Of a stretch of 57,441 nucleotides of DNA, positions 26,241 to 35,628 are shown piece after piece. Within the stretch, counting starts at the first letter, position 1, and every line of letters starts with the position of its first letter. The notes under the pieces are model-generated. The model was not told where the DNA came from, did not search any database, and was given only the letters and a program-made list of their open reading frames with translations. The DNA comes from Bradyrhizobium sp. 21 (GTDB lineage Bacteria; Pseudomonadota; Alphaproteobacteria; Rhizobiales; Xanthobacteraceae): NCBI RefSeq assembly GCF_023073335.1, contig NZ_JADPJG010000033.1, positions 1 through 57,441 of the forward strand. The letters are read 5' to 3'. The position numbers and the translations under genes are program-made.

Positions 26241-28484
26241 CTATGCAGCGTCGCTTCCTTCCGAGGCCGCAGCACAATAGTCGCGCCAGAACTGGCGATA
26301 GCCCGCTTCGAGTTCGCGCGTGTAGATTTCGACATTGCCGGCGGGCGAGGCTGCGATCCGGGCCGGCAAATCCGCGCGCAACTTCGCCAGATGATCAGGC
26401 TGCGTCGCAAACTTGCAGGCGATCGCGGCGTAACTATCGTCATCCTCGGCGACCCAATCGCCGAGACCGACGGCGGTCACGATGGAGGCGCCGGCGCGCG
26501 AGGAGGCGCCGTTGCCGAGCTTGGCCACGACAGGAACGCCCGCATAGAGCGATTCCCAGGTGCTGATGCCGCCGTTTTGCGGGAAGGGATCGAGCGACAT
26601 ATCGACTTTCGCGAAGTCCCGCAGATGTTCCGCGCGCTCTGACGAGCCCAGGCAGGTGATGTTCTCTTCGGGGATGCCTTGGTTCACGAGCCGCGCAAGA
26701 AGGCCGTCGCGCACCAGAGGATCGTCAAGCAGGGTGTGCTTGATGATGATCTTCGATCCCGTCACCTCGCGCATCACTTTCGACCACACTTGGATCGCCT
26801 CGTCCGAGATCTTGTTGACGCGGTTGAACACGCCGAAAGTCACATGGCCATTGCGGAGCATGGGAAGGTCCGAAGGCGGCACCTCCAGGATCGGATCGAT
26901 GGTGTTGAGGCACGGCAGGTCAAAGACCTTTTCGGCCAGCAGATGCCGTGCCGATTGCGGAATGAAGACAGGGTCCGCGAGCACATAGTCCATGGTCGGC
27001 ATGCCCGTGCCCGTCGCGTGTCCGAAGCCGGTGATCTGAATCGGGGCCGGCTTCCGCGCGAAGACCTGCAGCCTGTTGCCGGTTGTGTGGCCCGAAACGT
27101 CGATCAGGATGTCAACATTGTCGGCCTGGATGCGATCGGCGAGCTCGTCGTCCGAAAGCTGCCAGGCATCGACCCAGGCGTCCGCCAGTGACTTGAATTT
27201 GGCGGTCATCTCGTCTCCAGACGGCGAGCACGAATAGCAGATGATCTTGAAGTTGGCTTCATCATGATGGCGCAGCACCGGCAGCAAGGTGAGCGCCGCC
27301 GAGTGTTGTCGGAATTCGGCCGCGACATAGCCGACCACAATCTGCTTTTCCGGATCAAGCGGCCGCTTCGGCAGCGGTCGCCGCAGTATCTTGGAGCCGA
27401 TCAAGTCCCACCAATCCCGTCGTACCGCCTGCTGGATCGCGAAATCGGCCTCGGCGCGGAAGTCCTGCAAGAAGATCTTTCCCCGGATCGCATCTTCATA
27501 GTCCGGTCGAATCGCCAGCGCGCGATCGAGATATTCGATCGCGGCGTCCATTTCTCCCTGGTTCGAATGAGCAAAGCCCATCAGCGCCAGCCCCGTCTCC
27601 GAGCGCGGATTTCGCTCGATCAAGGTCGCTGCGGCCGCCATCGCCTGCGCTGTCTTTCCCATCACGAGGCAAGCCTGTGCCTTGCCTCGGAGAGCGAGTT
27701 CGAGCTTGGGCGAAATCGCAAGCGCCGCCTCGAAATCGGCAACTGCCGGTTCCAGGCGCTGCAGCTCGTAATTGAGCCGCCCGCGTTGCGCTAGTATCTT
27801 CGCAGAACCGGGCCTGATCGCGAGCGCCTCTGCGAGAGCGGATTCCGCGTCGTCGTAATGCTTGAGCTCGAGGCCGACCACGCCTTTGCCGACGAGCGCC
27901 TCAGCGTGACGCGGTTGAAACAACAAAGCACGCTCGAAGCTTTGTCTGGAGCGCTCAAACTGGCCCAGCGCCAGCTCGGCCAGACCACGATTGCAGAGCG
28001 CATCGGTATAATCGGGCTTCAGCTTGATGGCGCGATCGTACATCTCGATGGCCTGCTCGGGCAGGTTCATCTGGAGCAATGTATTGCCAAGGCCGGCCAG
28101 CGCCGGCGGAAAGTTCGGCTTCAGCGCGATCGCCTTCTCCTGACATGCACGGGCTGCCTCAAAGTTCTGAAGGGCCAAGTGCACGGTCGCGAGATTGTTA
28201 TAGGCCTCGTGCGAACGCGGATCAGTCGCGATGGCGCGCTCTAGCAGCTGTCGCGCCTCCTCCAGGCGCCCGCCATGGCGCGCACACAGGCCGAGCAGGT
28301 GCGTGGCGTCGAAATGATCGGGAATAGCTTGCAGGACCTGGCGGCAGAGAGCCTCTGTCTCCGCATATCGTCCCTGGCCATAAGCAGTTGCCGCGGCGGA
28401 GATGACGGCGCCCGCCTGCTTCTGCAATTTCTTCTGCAATCGCGCGTTCTGGAACGCGCGCGCGCCGGCGCCGCCGCTTTGCAA
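26241..28484 (-). CDS. TPR-repeat GT41 protein, copy B
   Basis: 747 residues from TTG 28484 with the conserved CCGGAGAGACACA ribosome site. Same architecture as copy A: TPRs to about 340, GT41 after about 380. It carries AAEFRQHSAALTLL, DILIDVSGHTTGNRL and TGFGHATGTGMPTMDY. Two catalytic-region substitutions stand out: FNRVNK in place of FNRIYK (the lysine is kept), and LDPFPQNGG in place of LDTFPQNGG. These could alter donor or acceptor preference. The C-terminal 70 residues are practically identical to copy A, whereas the middle TPR segment matches copy C, so the gene is a mosaic. Confidence 0.9.
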   Translation of the reverse strand: MQSGGAGARAFQNARLQKKLQKQAGAVISAAATAYGQGRYAETEALCRQVLQAIPDHFDATHLLGLCARHGGRLEEARQLLERAIATDPRSHEAYNNLATVHLALQNFEAARACQEKAIALKPNFPPALAGLGNTLLQMNLPEQAIEMYDRAIKLKPDYTDALCNRGLAELALGQFERSRQSFERALLFQPRHAEALVGKGVVGLELKHYDDAESALAEALAIRPGSAKILAQRGRLNYELQRLEPAVADFEAALAISPKLELALRGKAQACLVMGKTAQAMAAAATLIERNPRSETGLALMGFAHSNQGEMDAAIEYLDRALAIRPDYEDAIRGKIFLQDFRAEADFAIQQAVRRDWWDLIGSKILRRPLPKRPLDPEKQIVVGYVAAEFRQHSAALTLLPVLRHHDEANFKIICYSCSPSGDEMTAKFKSLADAWVDAWQLSDDELADRIQADNVDILIDVSGHTTGNRLQVFARKPAPIQITGFGHATGTGMPTMDYVLADPVFIPQSARHLLAEKVFDLPCLNTIDPILEVPPSDLPMLRNGHVTFGVFNRVNKISDEAIQVWSKVMREVTGSKIIIKHTLLDDPLVRDGLLARLVNQGIPEENITCLGSSERAEHLRDFAKVDMSLDPFPQNGGISTWESLYAGVPVVAKLGNGASSRAGASIVTAVGLGDWVAEDDDSYAAIACKFATQPDHLAKLRADLPARIAASPAGNVEIYTRELEAGYRQFWRDYCAAASEGSDAA

Positions 28485-28621
28485 TGTGTCTCTCCGGAGG
28501 ATGGCCTGGAGAGAGTCTAGCTGATTCGCGAGCCAAGACCGGCCGGCCAGCCGGGCCGGCAAGCTCCGGGATTACCCGGTGCCCACCGCAGGAACCGGCT
28601 CAGACACAGCTTCGAGGCTGG

Positions 28622-30862
28622 CTACGCAGCGTCGCCGTCTTCCGAGGCCCCAGCACAATAGTCGCGCCAGAACTGGCGATAGCCCGCTTCGAGCTCGCGC
28701 GTGTAGATTTCGACATTGCCGGCGGGCGAGGCTGCGATCCGGGCCGGCAAATCCGCGCGCAACGTCACCAGATGTTCGGGCTGCGACGCAAATTTGCGGG
28801 CGATCTCGACATAGCCATCGTCATCCTCGGCGACCCAATCGCCGAGACCGACGGCGGCCACGATGGAGGCGCCGGCGCGCGAGGAGGCCCCGATGCCGAG
28901 CTTGGCCACGACGGGAACCCCCTTGTAGAGGGATTCCCAGGTGCTGATGCCGCCATTTTGCGGGAACGTGTCGAGGGAAATATCGATCTTGTCAAAGGCC
29001 ATCAGGTGGTCGTCGCGCGAGGTGGTGCCGAGGCAAATGATGTCCTCCTCCGCAATGCCTTGCGCGACGAAGCGTGCCACCAGGCTATCGCGCAGCAGGG
29101 GATCATCGAGCAAACTATGCTTGAGAACGATCTTCGATCCCGGCACTTCCCGCATGATGCGCGACCACACACGGATCGCATCATCCGATATCTTGTAGAT
29201 GCGGTTGAACACGCCGAAGGTGACGTAGCCGTTGCGGAGCATCGGCAGCTCGGAAGGCTGCAGGTTGGTGACGGGCTCCATCGTGATCAGGCACGGCAGA
29301 TCGTAGATCTTTTCAGCAAACAAATGCCGGGCCGATGGCGGAATGAAGATGGGATCGGCGAGCACGTAATCCATGGTCGGCATGCCCGTCCCCGTCGCGT
29401 GACCGAAGCCGGTGGCCTGGATGGGGGCCGGCTTCCGCGCGAAGCATTGCAGCCTGTTCCCGGTCGTGTGGCCCGAAACGTCGATCAGGATGTCGACATT
29501 GTCGGCCTGAATACGATCGGCGAGTTCGTCGTCCGAAAGCCCCCAGGCGTCAACCCAGACGTCCGCCAATGATTTGAACATGGCGGTGTACTCGTCAGCT
29601 CCCGGCCAGGAGTAGTAGCAGATGATTTCAAACTTGGCGTGATCATGGTTGCGCAGAACCGGCAGCAGGGTGAGCCCCGCCGAGTGCTGGCGGAATTCGG
29701 CGGCGACATAGCCGACCACGATCCGCTTGTCCGGATCAAGCGGCCGCTTCGGCAGCTCCCTCCGCGGCAGCTTCGACCCGATCTGATCCCACCAAGATTT
29801 TCGTACCGCCTGCTGGACCACGAAATCGGCCTCGGCGCGGTAGTCCTCCAGGAAGATCTTGCCTCTGATCGCATCGCCATAATCCGGTCGGAGCTCCAGC
29901 GCGCGATCGAGGTATTCGATCGCGGCGTCCATGTCCCCCTGGTTCGAATAAGCGAAGCCCATCAGCGCCATTCCCATCTCCGAGCGCGGATTTCGCTCGA
30001 TCAAGGTCGTCGCTGCCGCCATCGCCTGCGCGGTCTTTCCCATGACGAGGCAGGTCTGCGCCTTGCCCCGGAGCGCCAGCTCGAGCTTGGGTGAGATCGC
30101 AAGCGCCGCCTCGAAATCTGCAAGCGCGGGCTCCAGCCGCTGTAGTTCGTAACTGAGCCGCCCGCGCTGGGCCAAAATCCGCGGCGCGCCGGGCTTGATC
30201 GCGAGCGCCGTGGCAAATTTGGCGGCCGCCTCCTCATAGTGCCGGAGCTCCGAGCTGACCATGCCCTGGCCCACGATGGCCTCGGCGTGACGTGGCTGAA
30301 ACAGCAGGGCGCGATCGAAACTTTCCTTGGCGCGTGTGATCTGCCCAAGCACGATCTCGACCATGCCACGGTTGCAGAGCGCATCGGCATAATCCGGCTT
30401 CAGCTTGATGGCGCGCTCGTGCATCTCGAGCGCCTGCTCGTACTGCCCCAAATGCATCAGCGTGTTGCCGAGATTGGTCAGCGCGACCGCGAAATTGGGC
30501 TTCAGCGCGATCGCCCTCTCCTGGCACCGCCGCGCCTGCTCGTAATTGCCGAGGTCGAAATGCACAGTCGCGAGGTTGTTATGGGCATCATGCAAGCGCG
30601 GATCGAGCGCAATCACGCGCTCGAGCAGCTCTTGCGCCTCCTCCAGGCGCCGGCCGTCATGCGCGCACATGCCGAGCAGGTGCATGGCGTCGACGTGATC
30701 CGGAAGCGCTTTCAGGATCTCACGGCAGAGCGCCTCGGTCTCTGCGTATTTGCCCTGGCCATAGGCTGCGGCCGCGGCGGACAGGACGGCGTCCGCCTGC
30801 TTCATCAGTTTCTTCTGCAATCGCGCATTCTGGAATGCGCGCGCCCCGCCGCTGCTCTGCAA
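28622..30862 (-). CDS. TPR-repeat GT41 protein, copy C
   Basis: 746 residues from TTG 30862, preceded by CCGGAGAGAAAACC. TPR repeats run to about residue 340. In the GT41 domain, H393 (RQHSAG), K557 (FNRIYK) and the DTFPQNGGISTWES loop (631-644) match the positions of the active-site histidine, lysine and UDP-binding loop of human OGT. It has its own variant in the domain centre: CYYSWPGADEYTAMF where A and B have CYSCSP..DEMTAKF. No signal peptide is present, so it is cytoplasmic. Acceptors are unknown; such proteins often act on flagellin or surface proteins, but no flagellar gene is in this window. Confidence 0.9.
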   Translation of the reverse strand: MQSSGGARAFQNARLQKKLMKQADAVLSAAAAAYGQGKYAETEALCREILKALPDHVDAMHLLGMCAHDGRRLEEAQELLERVIALDPRLHDAHNNLATVHFDLGNYEQARRCQERAIALKPNFAVALTNLGNTLMHLGQYEQALEMHERAIKLKPDYADALCNRGMVEIVLGQITRAKESFDRALLFQPRHAEAIVGQGMVSSELRHYEEAAAKFATALAIKPGAPRILAQRGRLSYELQRLEPALADFEAALAISPKLELALRGKAQTCLVMGKTAQAMAAATTLIERNPRSEMGMALMGFAYSNQGDMDAAIEYLDRALELRPDYGDAIRGKIFLEDYRAEADFVVQQAVRKSWWDQIGSKLPRRELPKRPLDPDKRIVVGYVAAEFRQHSAGLTLLPVLRNHDHAKFEIICYYSWPGADEYTAMFKSLADVWVDAWGLSDDELADRIQADNVDILIDVSGHTTGNRLQCFARKPAPIQATGFGHATGTGMPTMDYVLADPIFIPPSARHLFAEKIYDLPCLITMEPVTNLQPSELPMLRNGYVTFGVFNRIYKISDDAIRVWSRIMREVPGSKIVLKHSLLDDPLLRDSLVARFVAQGIAEEDIICLGTTSRDDHLMAFDKIDISLDTFPQNGGISTWESLYKGVPVVAKLGIGASSRAGASIVAAVGLGDWVAEDDDGYVEIARKFASQPEHLVTLRADLPARIAASPAGNVEIYTRELEAGYRQFWRDYCAGASEDGDAA

Positions 30863-31015
30863 GGTTTTCTCTCCGGAGGATAGCCCTGCGCGGAGTCTAA
30901 CTGATTCGCGCGCCGGGCCGGCCGGTCACCCCGAACCTCCGGGGTTTCCCGGTGCCCAGCGCAGGATTGGCTCGGGAACAGCTTCGGCCGCGCCGGTCCG
31001 GCGCAGCCGACCTGC

Positions 31016-33256
31016 CTACGCAGCGTCTCCGCCTTCCATGGCCGCGGCACAATAGTCGCGCCAGAACTGTCGATAACCCGCCTCGACTCTGCGCGTGTAG
31101 ATCTCGACGTTGCCGGCGGGTGAGTTGGCGATCTGAGCCGGCAGATCCGCGCGCAGCTTCGCCAGATGAGCGGGCTGCGCCGCGTATTTGCATGCGATCG
31201 CCGCATAGCCCTCGTCATCCTCGGCGACCCAGTCGTCCAGACCGACGGCCGCCACGATCGACCCGCCGGCGCGCGAGGAGGAGCCGTTCCCGAGCTTGGC
31301 CACGACCGGGACGCCCGCGTAGAGGGATTCCCAGGTGCTGATGCCGCCGTTTTGCGGGAAGGTATCGAGCGAAATGTCGACATTGGCGAAGGCCCGCAAA
31401 TGCTCGTGGCGTGGAGTCGAGCCCATGCAGATGACGTTCTCCTCGGCAATGCCCTGCGCCACGAACCGCGCGATCAGGCGGTCGCGCAGCAATGGATCGT
31501 CGAGCAGCCCGTTCTTGATGACGATTTTCGATCCGGTCAATTCGCGCATCACGCCCGACCACACCCGGATTGCCTCGTCCGAGATCTTGAAGATGCGGTT
31601 GAACACGCCGAAGGTCACGTAGCCGTTGCGGAGCATGGGAAGCTCCGACGGCGGCACATCCAGGATGGGATCGATCGTGATCAGGCACGGCAGATCATGG
31701 ACCTTTTCGGCCAGCAGATGGCGCGCCGATCGCGGAATGAAGGTCGGATCCGCGAGCACGTAGTCCATGGTCTGGAGGCCCGTACCCGTGGCGTGCCCGA
31801 AACCCGTGACCTGGATGGGAGCCGGCTTGCGGGCGAAGACATGGAGCCTGCTGCCGGTCGTGTGCCCGGACACATCGATCAGAATATCGATTCCGTCGGC
31901 CTGAATACGATCGGCCAATTCGTCGTCCGACAGCTGCGCGACCTCGACCCAGACGTCCGCGAGAGGCTTGAATCTCTCGGTCATGTCATCCTGCAAGGGC
32001 CAGCACGAATAGCAGACGATCTCGAAATTGGCGTGATCGTGATGCCGCAGCACCGGCAGCAGGGAATACGCTGCGGAGTGGTGCCTGAATTCGGAAGCGA
32101 CATATCCGATCACGATCCGTTTGTCCGGATCGAGCTTGCGCGGCGACAGCGTTCGTTGCGGGAGTTTGGCGCCGATCTCGTCCCACCAGTATTTTCGCGC
32201 CGCCTGCTGAACCACGAAATCAGCCTCCGGCAGATAATCCAGCACGAAAATCTTGTATCCGATGGCCTCCGGAAAGTCCGGCGCGATCGCCAGCGCCGCG
32301 TCGAGATGCACAAGCGCCGTCGCGATGTCTCCCTGATTCACATAGCAAGCGGCCAGAAGCGCCATTCCCGCCTCGGACTGCGGATTGACCTCGAGCAGTT
32401 TCTTGACGCCCGCGATCGCCTCCGCCGTGTTCCTTACGAGAAGGTCGACTTGCGCCCTCCAGCACAGCGCGAGCTCGAGTCGTGGCGATTGCGCCAGCGC
32501 TGCATCGAAATCCGCTGCCGCCCGCTCCAGCCGGGACAGTGTCAAATTGAGCCGTCCGCGCTGCACCAGAATCCTCGGTGCCCCTGGCTTGAGCGCGAGC
32601 GCGGCATCGAAGGCGGCTTCCGCCGCCTCGAAATGTCTGAGCTCGAGGCTCACCATGCCCTTGCCGGCGATGGCTTCCGCATGGCGCGGCTGCAGCGACA
32701 GCGCGCGATCGAAGTTCTCACCGGCCCGCTCGAACTTGCCGATCATCAGCTCTGCCATGCCACGATTGCAAAATGCGTCGGCATAGTCCGGCCTCAGCCT
32801 GATGGCGCGTTCGTGCAGTTCGATCGCCTCTTGGGGGAGGCCCAGGTGCAACATCGTATTGCCGAGATTGGTCAGGGTGATCGGACAATTCGGCTTCAGC
32901 GCAATGGCCTTCTCCTGGCATGCGCGGGCGTTCTTGAATTTCTCGAGCGCGAAATACACAGCCCCGAGATTGCCATGCGCATCGGGCGAACGCGGATCGA
33001 GCATGGTCGCACGCTCGAGCAGGAATTGCGCGTCCTCAAGCCACCCGCCGTCGAACGCGCGCAGGCCGAGCAGGTGCGTGGCGTGGAAATGATCCGGAAC
33101 CTCTTTCAGGATCTCGCGGCAGAGTATCTCGGCCTCGGCAAAATTGCCCTGTCCCAGCGACTGAATCGCGATGGACATGACGGCGTCCGCCTGCTTCCTC
33201 AGCTTCTTTTCCAGTCGCGCGGTCTGGTATGCGCGTGCGCCGACACTGCCCTGCAA
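31016..33256 (-). CDS. TPR-repeat GT41 protein, copy D
   Basis: 746 residues from TTG 33256 behind CCGGAGAGACC. First in the array by transcription order and the most diverged copy: it has KLRKQADAVMSIAIQSLGQG early, ASEFRHHSAAYSLL at the active-site histidine, CYSCWPLQDDMTERF and VWVEVAQLSDDE. K is retained in FNRIFK, and the loop is LDTFPQNGGISTWES. TPRs to about 340, GT41 from about 380. An upstream ATG at 33313 would add residues not shared by the other copies and lies before the ribosome site, so TTG is preferred. Confidence 0.9.
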   Translation of the reverse strand: MQGSVGARAYQTARLEKKLRKQADAVMSIAIQSLGQGNFAEAEILCREILKEVPDHFHATHLLGLRAFDGGWLEDAQFLLERATMLDPRSPDAHGNLGAVYFALEKFKNARACQEKAIALKPNCPITLTNLGNTMLHLGLPQEAIELHERAIRLRPDYADAFCNRGMAELMIGKFERAGENFDRALSLQPRHAEAIAGKGMVSLELRHFEAAEAAFDAALALKPGAPRILVQRGRLNLTLSRLERAAADFDAALAQSPRLELALCWRAQVDLLVRNTAEAIAGVKKLLEVNPQSEAGMALLAACYVNQGDIATALVHLDAALAIAPDFPEAIGYKIFVLDYLPEADFVVQQAARKYWWDEIGAKLPQRTLSPRKLDPDKRIVIGYVASEFRHHSAAYSLLPVLRHHDHANFEIVCYSCWPLQDDMTERFKPLADVWVEVAQLSDDELADRIQADGIDILIDVSGHTTGSRLHVFARKPAPIQVTGFGHATGTGLQTMDYVLADPTFIPRSARHLLAEKVHDLPCLITIDPILDVPPSELPMLRNGYVTFGVFNRIFKISDEAIRVWSGVMRELTGSKIVIKNGLLDDPLLRDRLIARFVAQGIAEENVICMGSTPRHEHLRAFANVDISLDTFPQNGGISTWESLYAGVPVVAKLGNGSSSRAGGSIVAAVGLDDWVAEDDEGYAAIACKYAAQPAHLAKLRADLPAQIANSPAGNVEIYTRRVEAGYRQFWRDYCAAAMEGGDAA

Positions 33257-33358
33257 GGTCTCTCTCCGGAGGATGGTCCGAAAAGAGAGACAAGCTGATT
33301 CGGATGGTGCCAAGCTGGTGTGTCGGCCAGGCCGGCGAGGATACCGGATCGCAGGCGC

Positions 33359-34096
33359 TTACCGCAATATCTGGCTGAGGAACAGCTTCGAGCGCGCATG
33401 CTGCGGGTTGGCGAAGAACTCGCCGGGCGTGTTGGATTCGATGATCTGGCCGGCATCCATGAACACCACGCGGTTGGCGACTTCCTTCGCAAAGCCCATT
33501 TCGTGGGTGACGACCAGCATGGTCATGCCCTCCCCGGCGAGGTCGACCATGGTGTCGAGCACCTCCTTGACCATTTCAGGGTCGAGCGCGGAGGTCGGCT
33601 CGTCGAACAACATCACTTTGGGGTTCATCGTCAGCGCGCGGGCAATCGCGACGCGCTGCTGCTGGCCGCCGGACATCTGCCCTGGAAACTTGTTGGCCTG
33701 GTGCGGGATCTTGACCCGCTCCAGGAATTTCATCGCGGCCGTCTCGGCGTCCTTCTTGGGGATGTTGCGCACCCAGATCGGCGCCAGCGTGCAATTGTCG
33801 AGCACCGTGAGGTGCGGGAACAGATTAAAACTCTGGAACACCATGCCCACTTCGCGGCGTACGGCATCGACATGCTTGAGGTTGGGCCCGAGTTCGATGC
33901 CGTCGACGACGATCTCGCCCTCCTGGAATTCCTCGAGCGCATTGATGCAGCGGATCAGTGTCGATTTGCCGGAGCCCGAGGGGCCGCAGATCACGATGCG
34001 CTCGCCCTTGGCGACATCGAGGTCGATGTCGCGCAGCACGTGAAACTCGCCGTACCATTTGTTCAGGCCGGAAATCTTGACGATGGGGTCGGACAT
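33359..34096 (-). CDS. aapP: General L-amino acid ABC transporter, ATP-binding protein AapP
   Basis: 245 residues. Energises uptake of L-amino acids with AapQ and AapM. Walker A is GPSGSGKS (about 36-43), signature MSGGQQQR, Walker B KVMLFDEP and switch VVTHEMGFAKEVANRV. PIWVRNIPKKDAE in the helical domain is typical of AapP/BztD. The start at 34096 lies 11 bases after the aapM stop. It is the last gene of the aapJQMP set. Confidence 0.93.
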   Translation of the reverse strand: MSDPIVKISGLNKWYGEFHVLRDIDLDVAKGERIVICGPSGSGKSTLIRCINALEEFQEGEIVVDGIELGPNLKHVDAVRREVGMVFQSFNLFPHLTVLDNCTLAPIWVRNIPKKDAETAAMKFLERVKIPHQANKFPGQMSGGQQQRVAIARALTMNPKVMLFDEPTSALDPEMVKEVLDTMVDLAGEGMTMLVVTHEMGFAKEVANRVVFMDAGQIIESNTPGEFFANPQHARSKLFLSQILR

Positions 34097-34107
34097 GGCG
34101 AGCTCGA

Positions 34108-35628
34108 TCAGTTGCGGCGGTGAGCGTTGAGGCGGTACTCGACGAAGAGCGAGTAGCGCGACATTCCAAAGCAGAAGAGAAAGTAGATGATCCCGGCGAA
34201 GGCGAAGCCGGTGAACGCGGTCGACGGCGAGGACCATTTTGGATCCGAGAACGACGCCCGGAGCGAGCCCAGGAGATCGAACAGCGCCACGATCGAGACC
34301 AGCGAAGTGTCCTTGAACAGCGAAATGAAGCTGTTGACGAGGTTCGGAATGACATGGCGCAGCGCCTGCGGCAGCACGATCAGCGAGGTCGTCTTCCACC
34401 AGGACAGCCCCAGGGCCGCCGCGGCCTCGCCCTGCCCGCGCGGGATCGCAGCCAGCCCGCCGCGGACGTTCTCGGCCTGATAGGCGCCCGTGAACAGCGC
34501 AATGCCGATCAGCGCGCGCACGAGCCCATCGACCGTGAAATTGCCCGGCAGGAACAAGGGCAGCATATAGGTGGCGAAGAACAGCACGGTGATCAACGGC
34601 ACGCCGCGCCAGAACTCGATGAAGGCGATCGAGAAGATCCGGATCAGCGGAATGGTGGAGCGCCGCCCCAGCGCCAGCGCGATGCCGATCGGCAGCGAGG
34701 TGACGATGCCGGTGACGGAGACCACCAGCGTCACCAGAAGTCCGCCCCACAGATTCGTCGTGACGATCGGCAGCCCACCGTGATCGAGCCCCATCAGCTT
34801 GATCACGATGGCGATGGCGACGAAGGTGACGAGACTGGATGTCAGGGCCCGCCCGCCGGTGCGAACGCCGCCGCCGAGGAAGAAGGCGATCAGGGAGACG
34901 ATCGCGGCCGTGATGGCGAAATCGGTCCAGACCGACTGGCCCGTTCCCTGAAACTGGTCGCGCAGCCAGGTCAGCGGGAAGATCAGCCAGTAAATCGCGC
35001 TACCGACGAGCACGATGAAGTTGCCGACGACCCACAACAGCGGTGCGAAAGCCGAACTCTTGCTGGAAGTGAGCAGAGCCTGTCCGGCGCCGATGATGCT
35101 ATCGTCGAACAATTGCAGCAGCCCGGCCGTCCAGCTGAGGCCGAATCCGGTGATGCCGCCGCCGTGCAGCAGGAAAAACGCAACCACTGGAAATGCGAAG
35201 AAGAACAGGCCGGCGTTCAGTCCTTTCGACGGCAGGCGCGGAATAAGCAATGGCAACAACAAGACCACCGCCAGGACGAGCGTGAGGTTGACGCGCCAGC
35301 GCTCGGCCTCGGGGTAGAAGCCGTAGATCAGCTGCGGCAGCTTGGCCTGGATGTAGGGCCAGCAGGCGCCGACCGCAAAGCCGGCGTTCTCGGCGAGGCA
35401 GGCCGTGCGGTCCTTGCCGGTCCAGACCGCATCGACCATCAGGAATTTGACGGCAGGAATGATGGTGAACCAGAGCAGCAAGGCGCCGACGATCGTGAGC
35501 AGGATGTTGGTCGGCGAGTTGAACAGGCGTGTGCGCACGAGGCCGATGAAGCCCGTGGTCTTGACCGGCGCGGGACGCTCGTTGAGAAGGTCTTGACGGA
35601 CGAAACTGGACGAGGCGATATCGCTCAT
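34108..35628 (-). CDS. aapM: General L-amino acid ABC transporter permease AapM
   Basis: 506 residues, far longer than ordinary HisM-type permeases, as expected for AapM/BztC, which has extra N-terminal membrane segments and a large insertion. The N-terminus is cytoplasmic (MSDIASSSFVRQDLLNERP), with the first helix at about 38-60. The EAA loop is GEAAAALGLSWWKTTSLIVLPQALRH split near residue 440, preceded by IEFWRGVPLITVLFFA. ATG 35628 overlaps the aapQ stop by four bases (ATGA), so translation is coupled. Confidence 0.93.
   Translation of the reverse strand: MSDIASSSFVRQDLLNERPAPVKTTGFIGLVRTRLFNSPTNILLTIVGALLLWFTIIPAVKFLMVDAVWTGKDRTACLAENAGFAVGACWPYIQAKLPQLIYGFYPEAERWRVNLTLVLAVVLLLPLLIPRLPSKGLNAGLFFFAFPVVAFFLLHGGGITGFGLSWTAGLLQLFDDSIIGAGQALLTSSKSSAFAPLLWVVGNFIVLVGSAIYWLIFPLTWLRDQFQGTGQSVWTDFAITAAIVSLIAFFLGGGVRTGGRALTSSLVTFVAIAIVIKLMGLDHGGLPIVTTNLWGGLLVTLVVSVTGIVTSLPIGIALALGRRSTIPLIRIFSIAFIEFWRGVPLITVLFFATYMLPLFLPGNFTVDGLVRALIGIALFTGAYQAENVRGGLAAIPRGQGEAAAALGLSWWKTTSLIVLPQALRHVIPNLVNSFISLFKDTSLVSIVALFDLLGSLRASFSDPKWSSPSTAFTGFAFAGIIYFLFCFGMSRYSLFVEYRLNAHRRN

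Larger units (their letters stand above)
23860..33256 (-). repeat. Tandem array of four diverged TPR-GT41 gene units
   Basis: Four head-to-tail units with gene starts at 33256, 30862, 28484 and 26103, giving spacings of 2394, 2378 and 2381 bases. The spacers of 137-153 bases are homologous too: each has CTGATTCGCG, a CCGG-rich inverted repeat, CCCGGTGCC and AACAGCTTCG in the same order. This shows that the duplication unit was the gene plus its spacer. Confidence 0.9.

Noticed and set aside
23860..33256. CRISPR or short-repeat array in the GT41 region
   Set aside because: The repetition has a ~2.38 kb period and is fully coding, from paralogous genes and TPR motifs; no short direct repeats with unique spacers exist.
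31166..33298. A 710-codon plus-strand frame opposite GT41 copy D
   Set aside because: Similar antisense open frames appear opposite the other copies, as expected from shared codon structure, and show no protein-like motifs.
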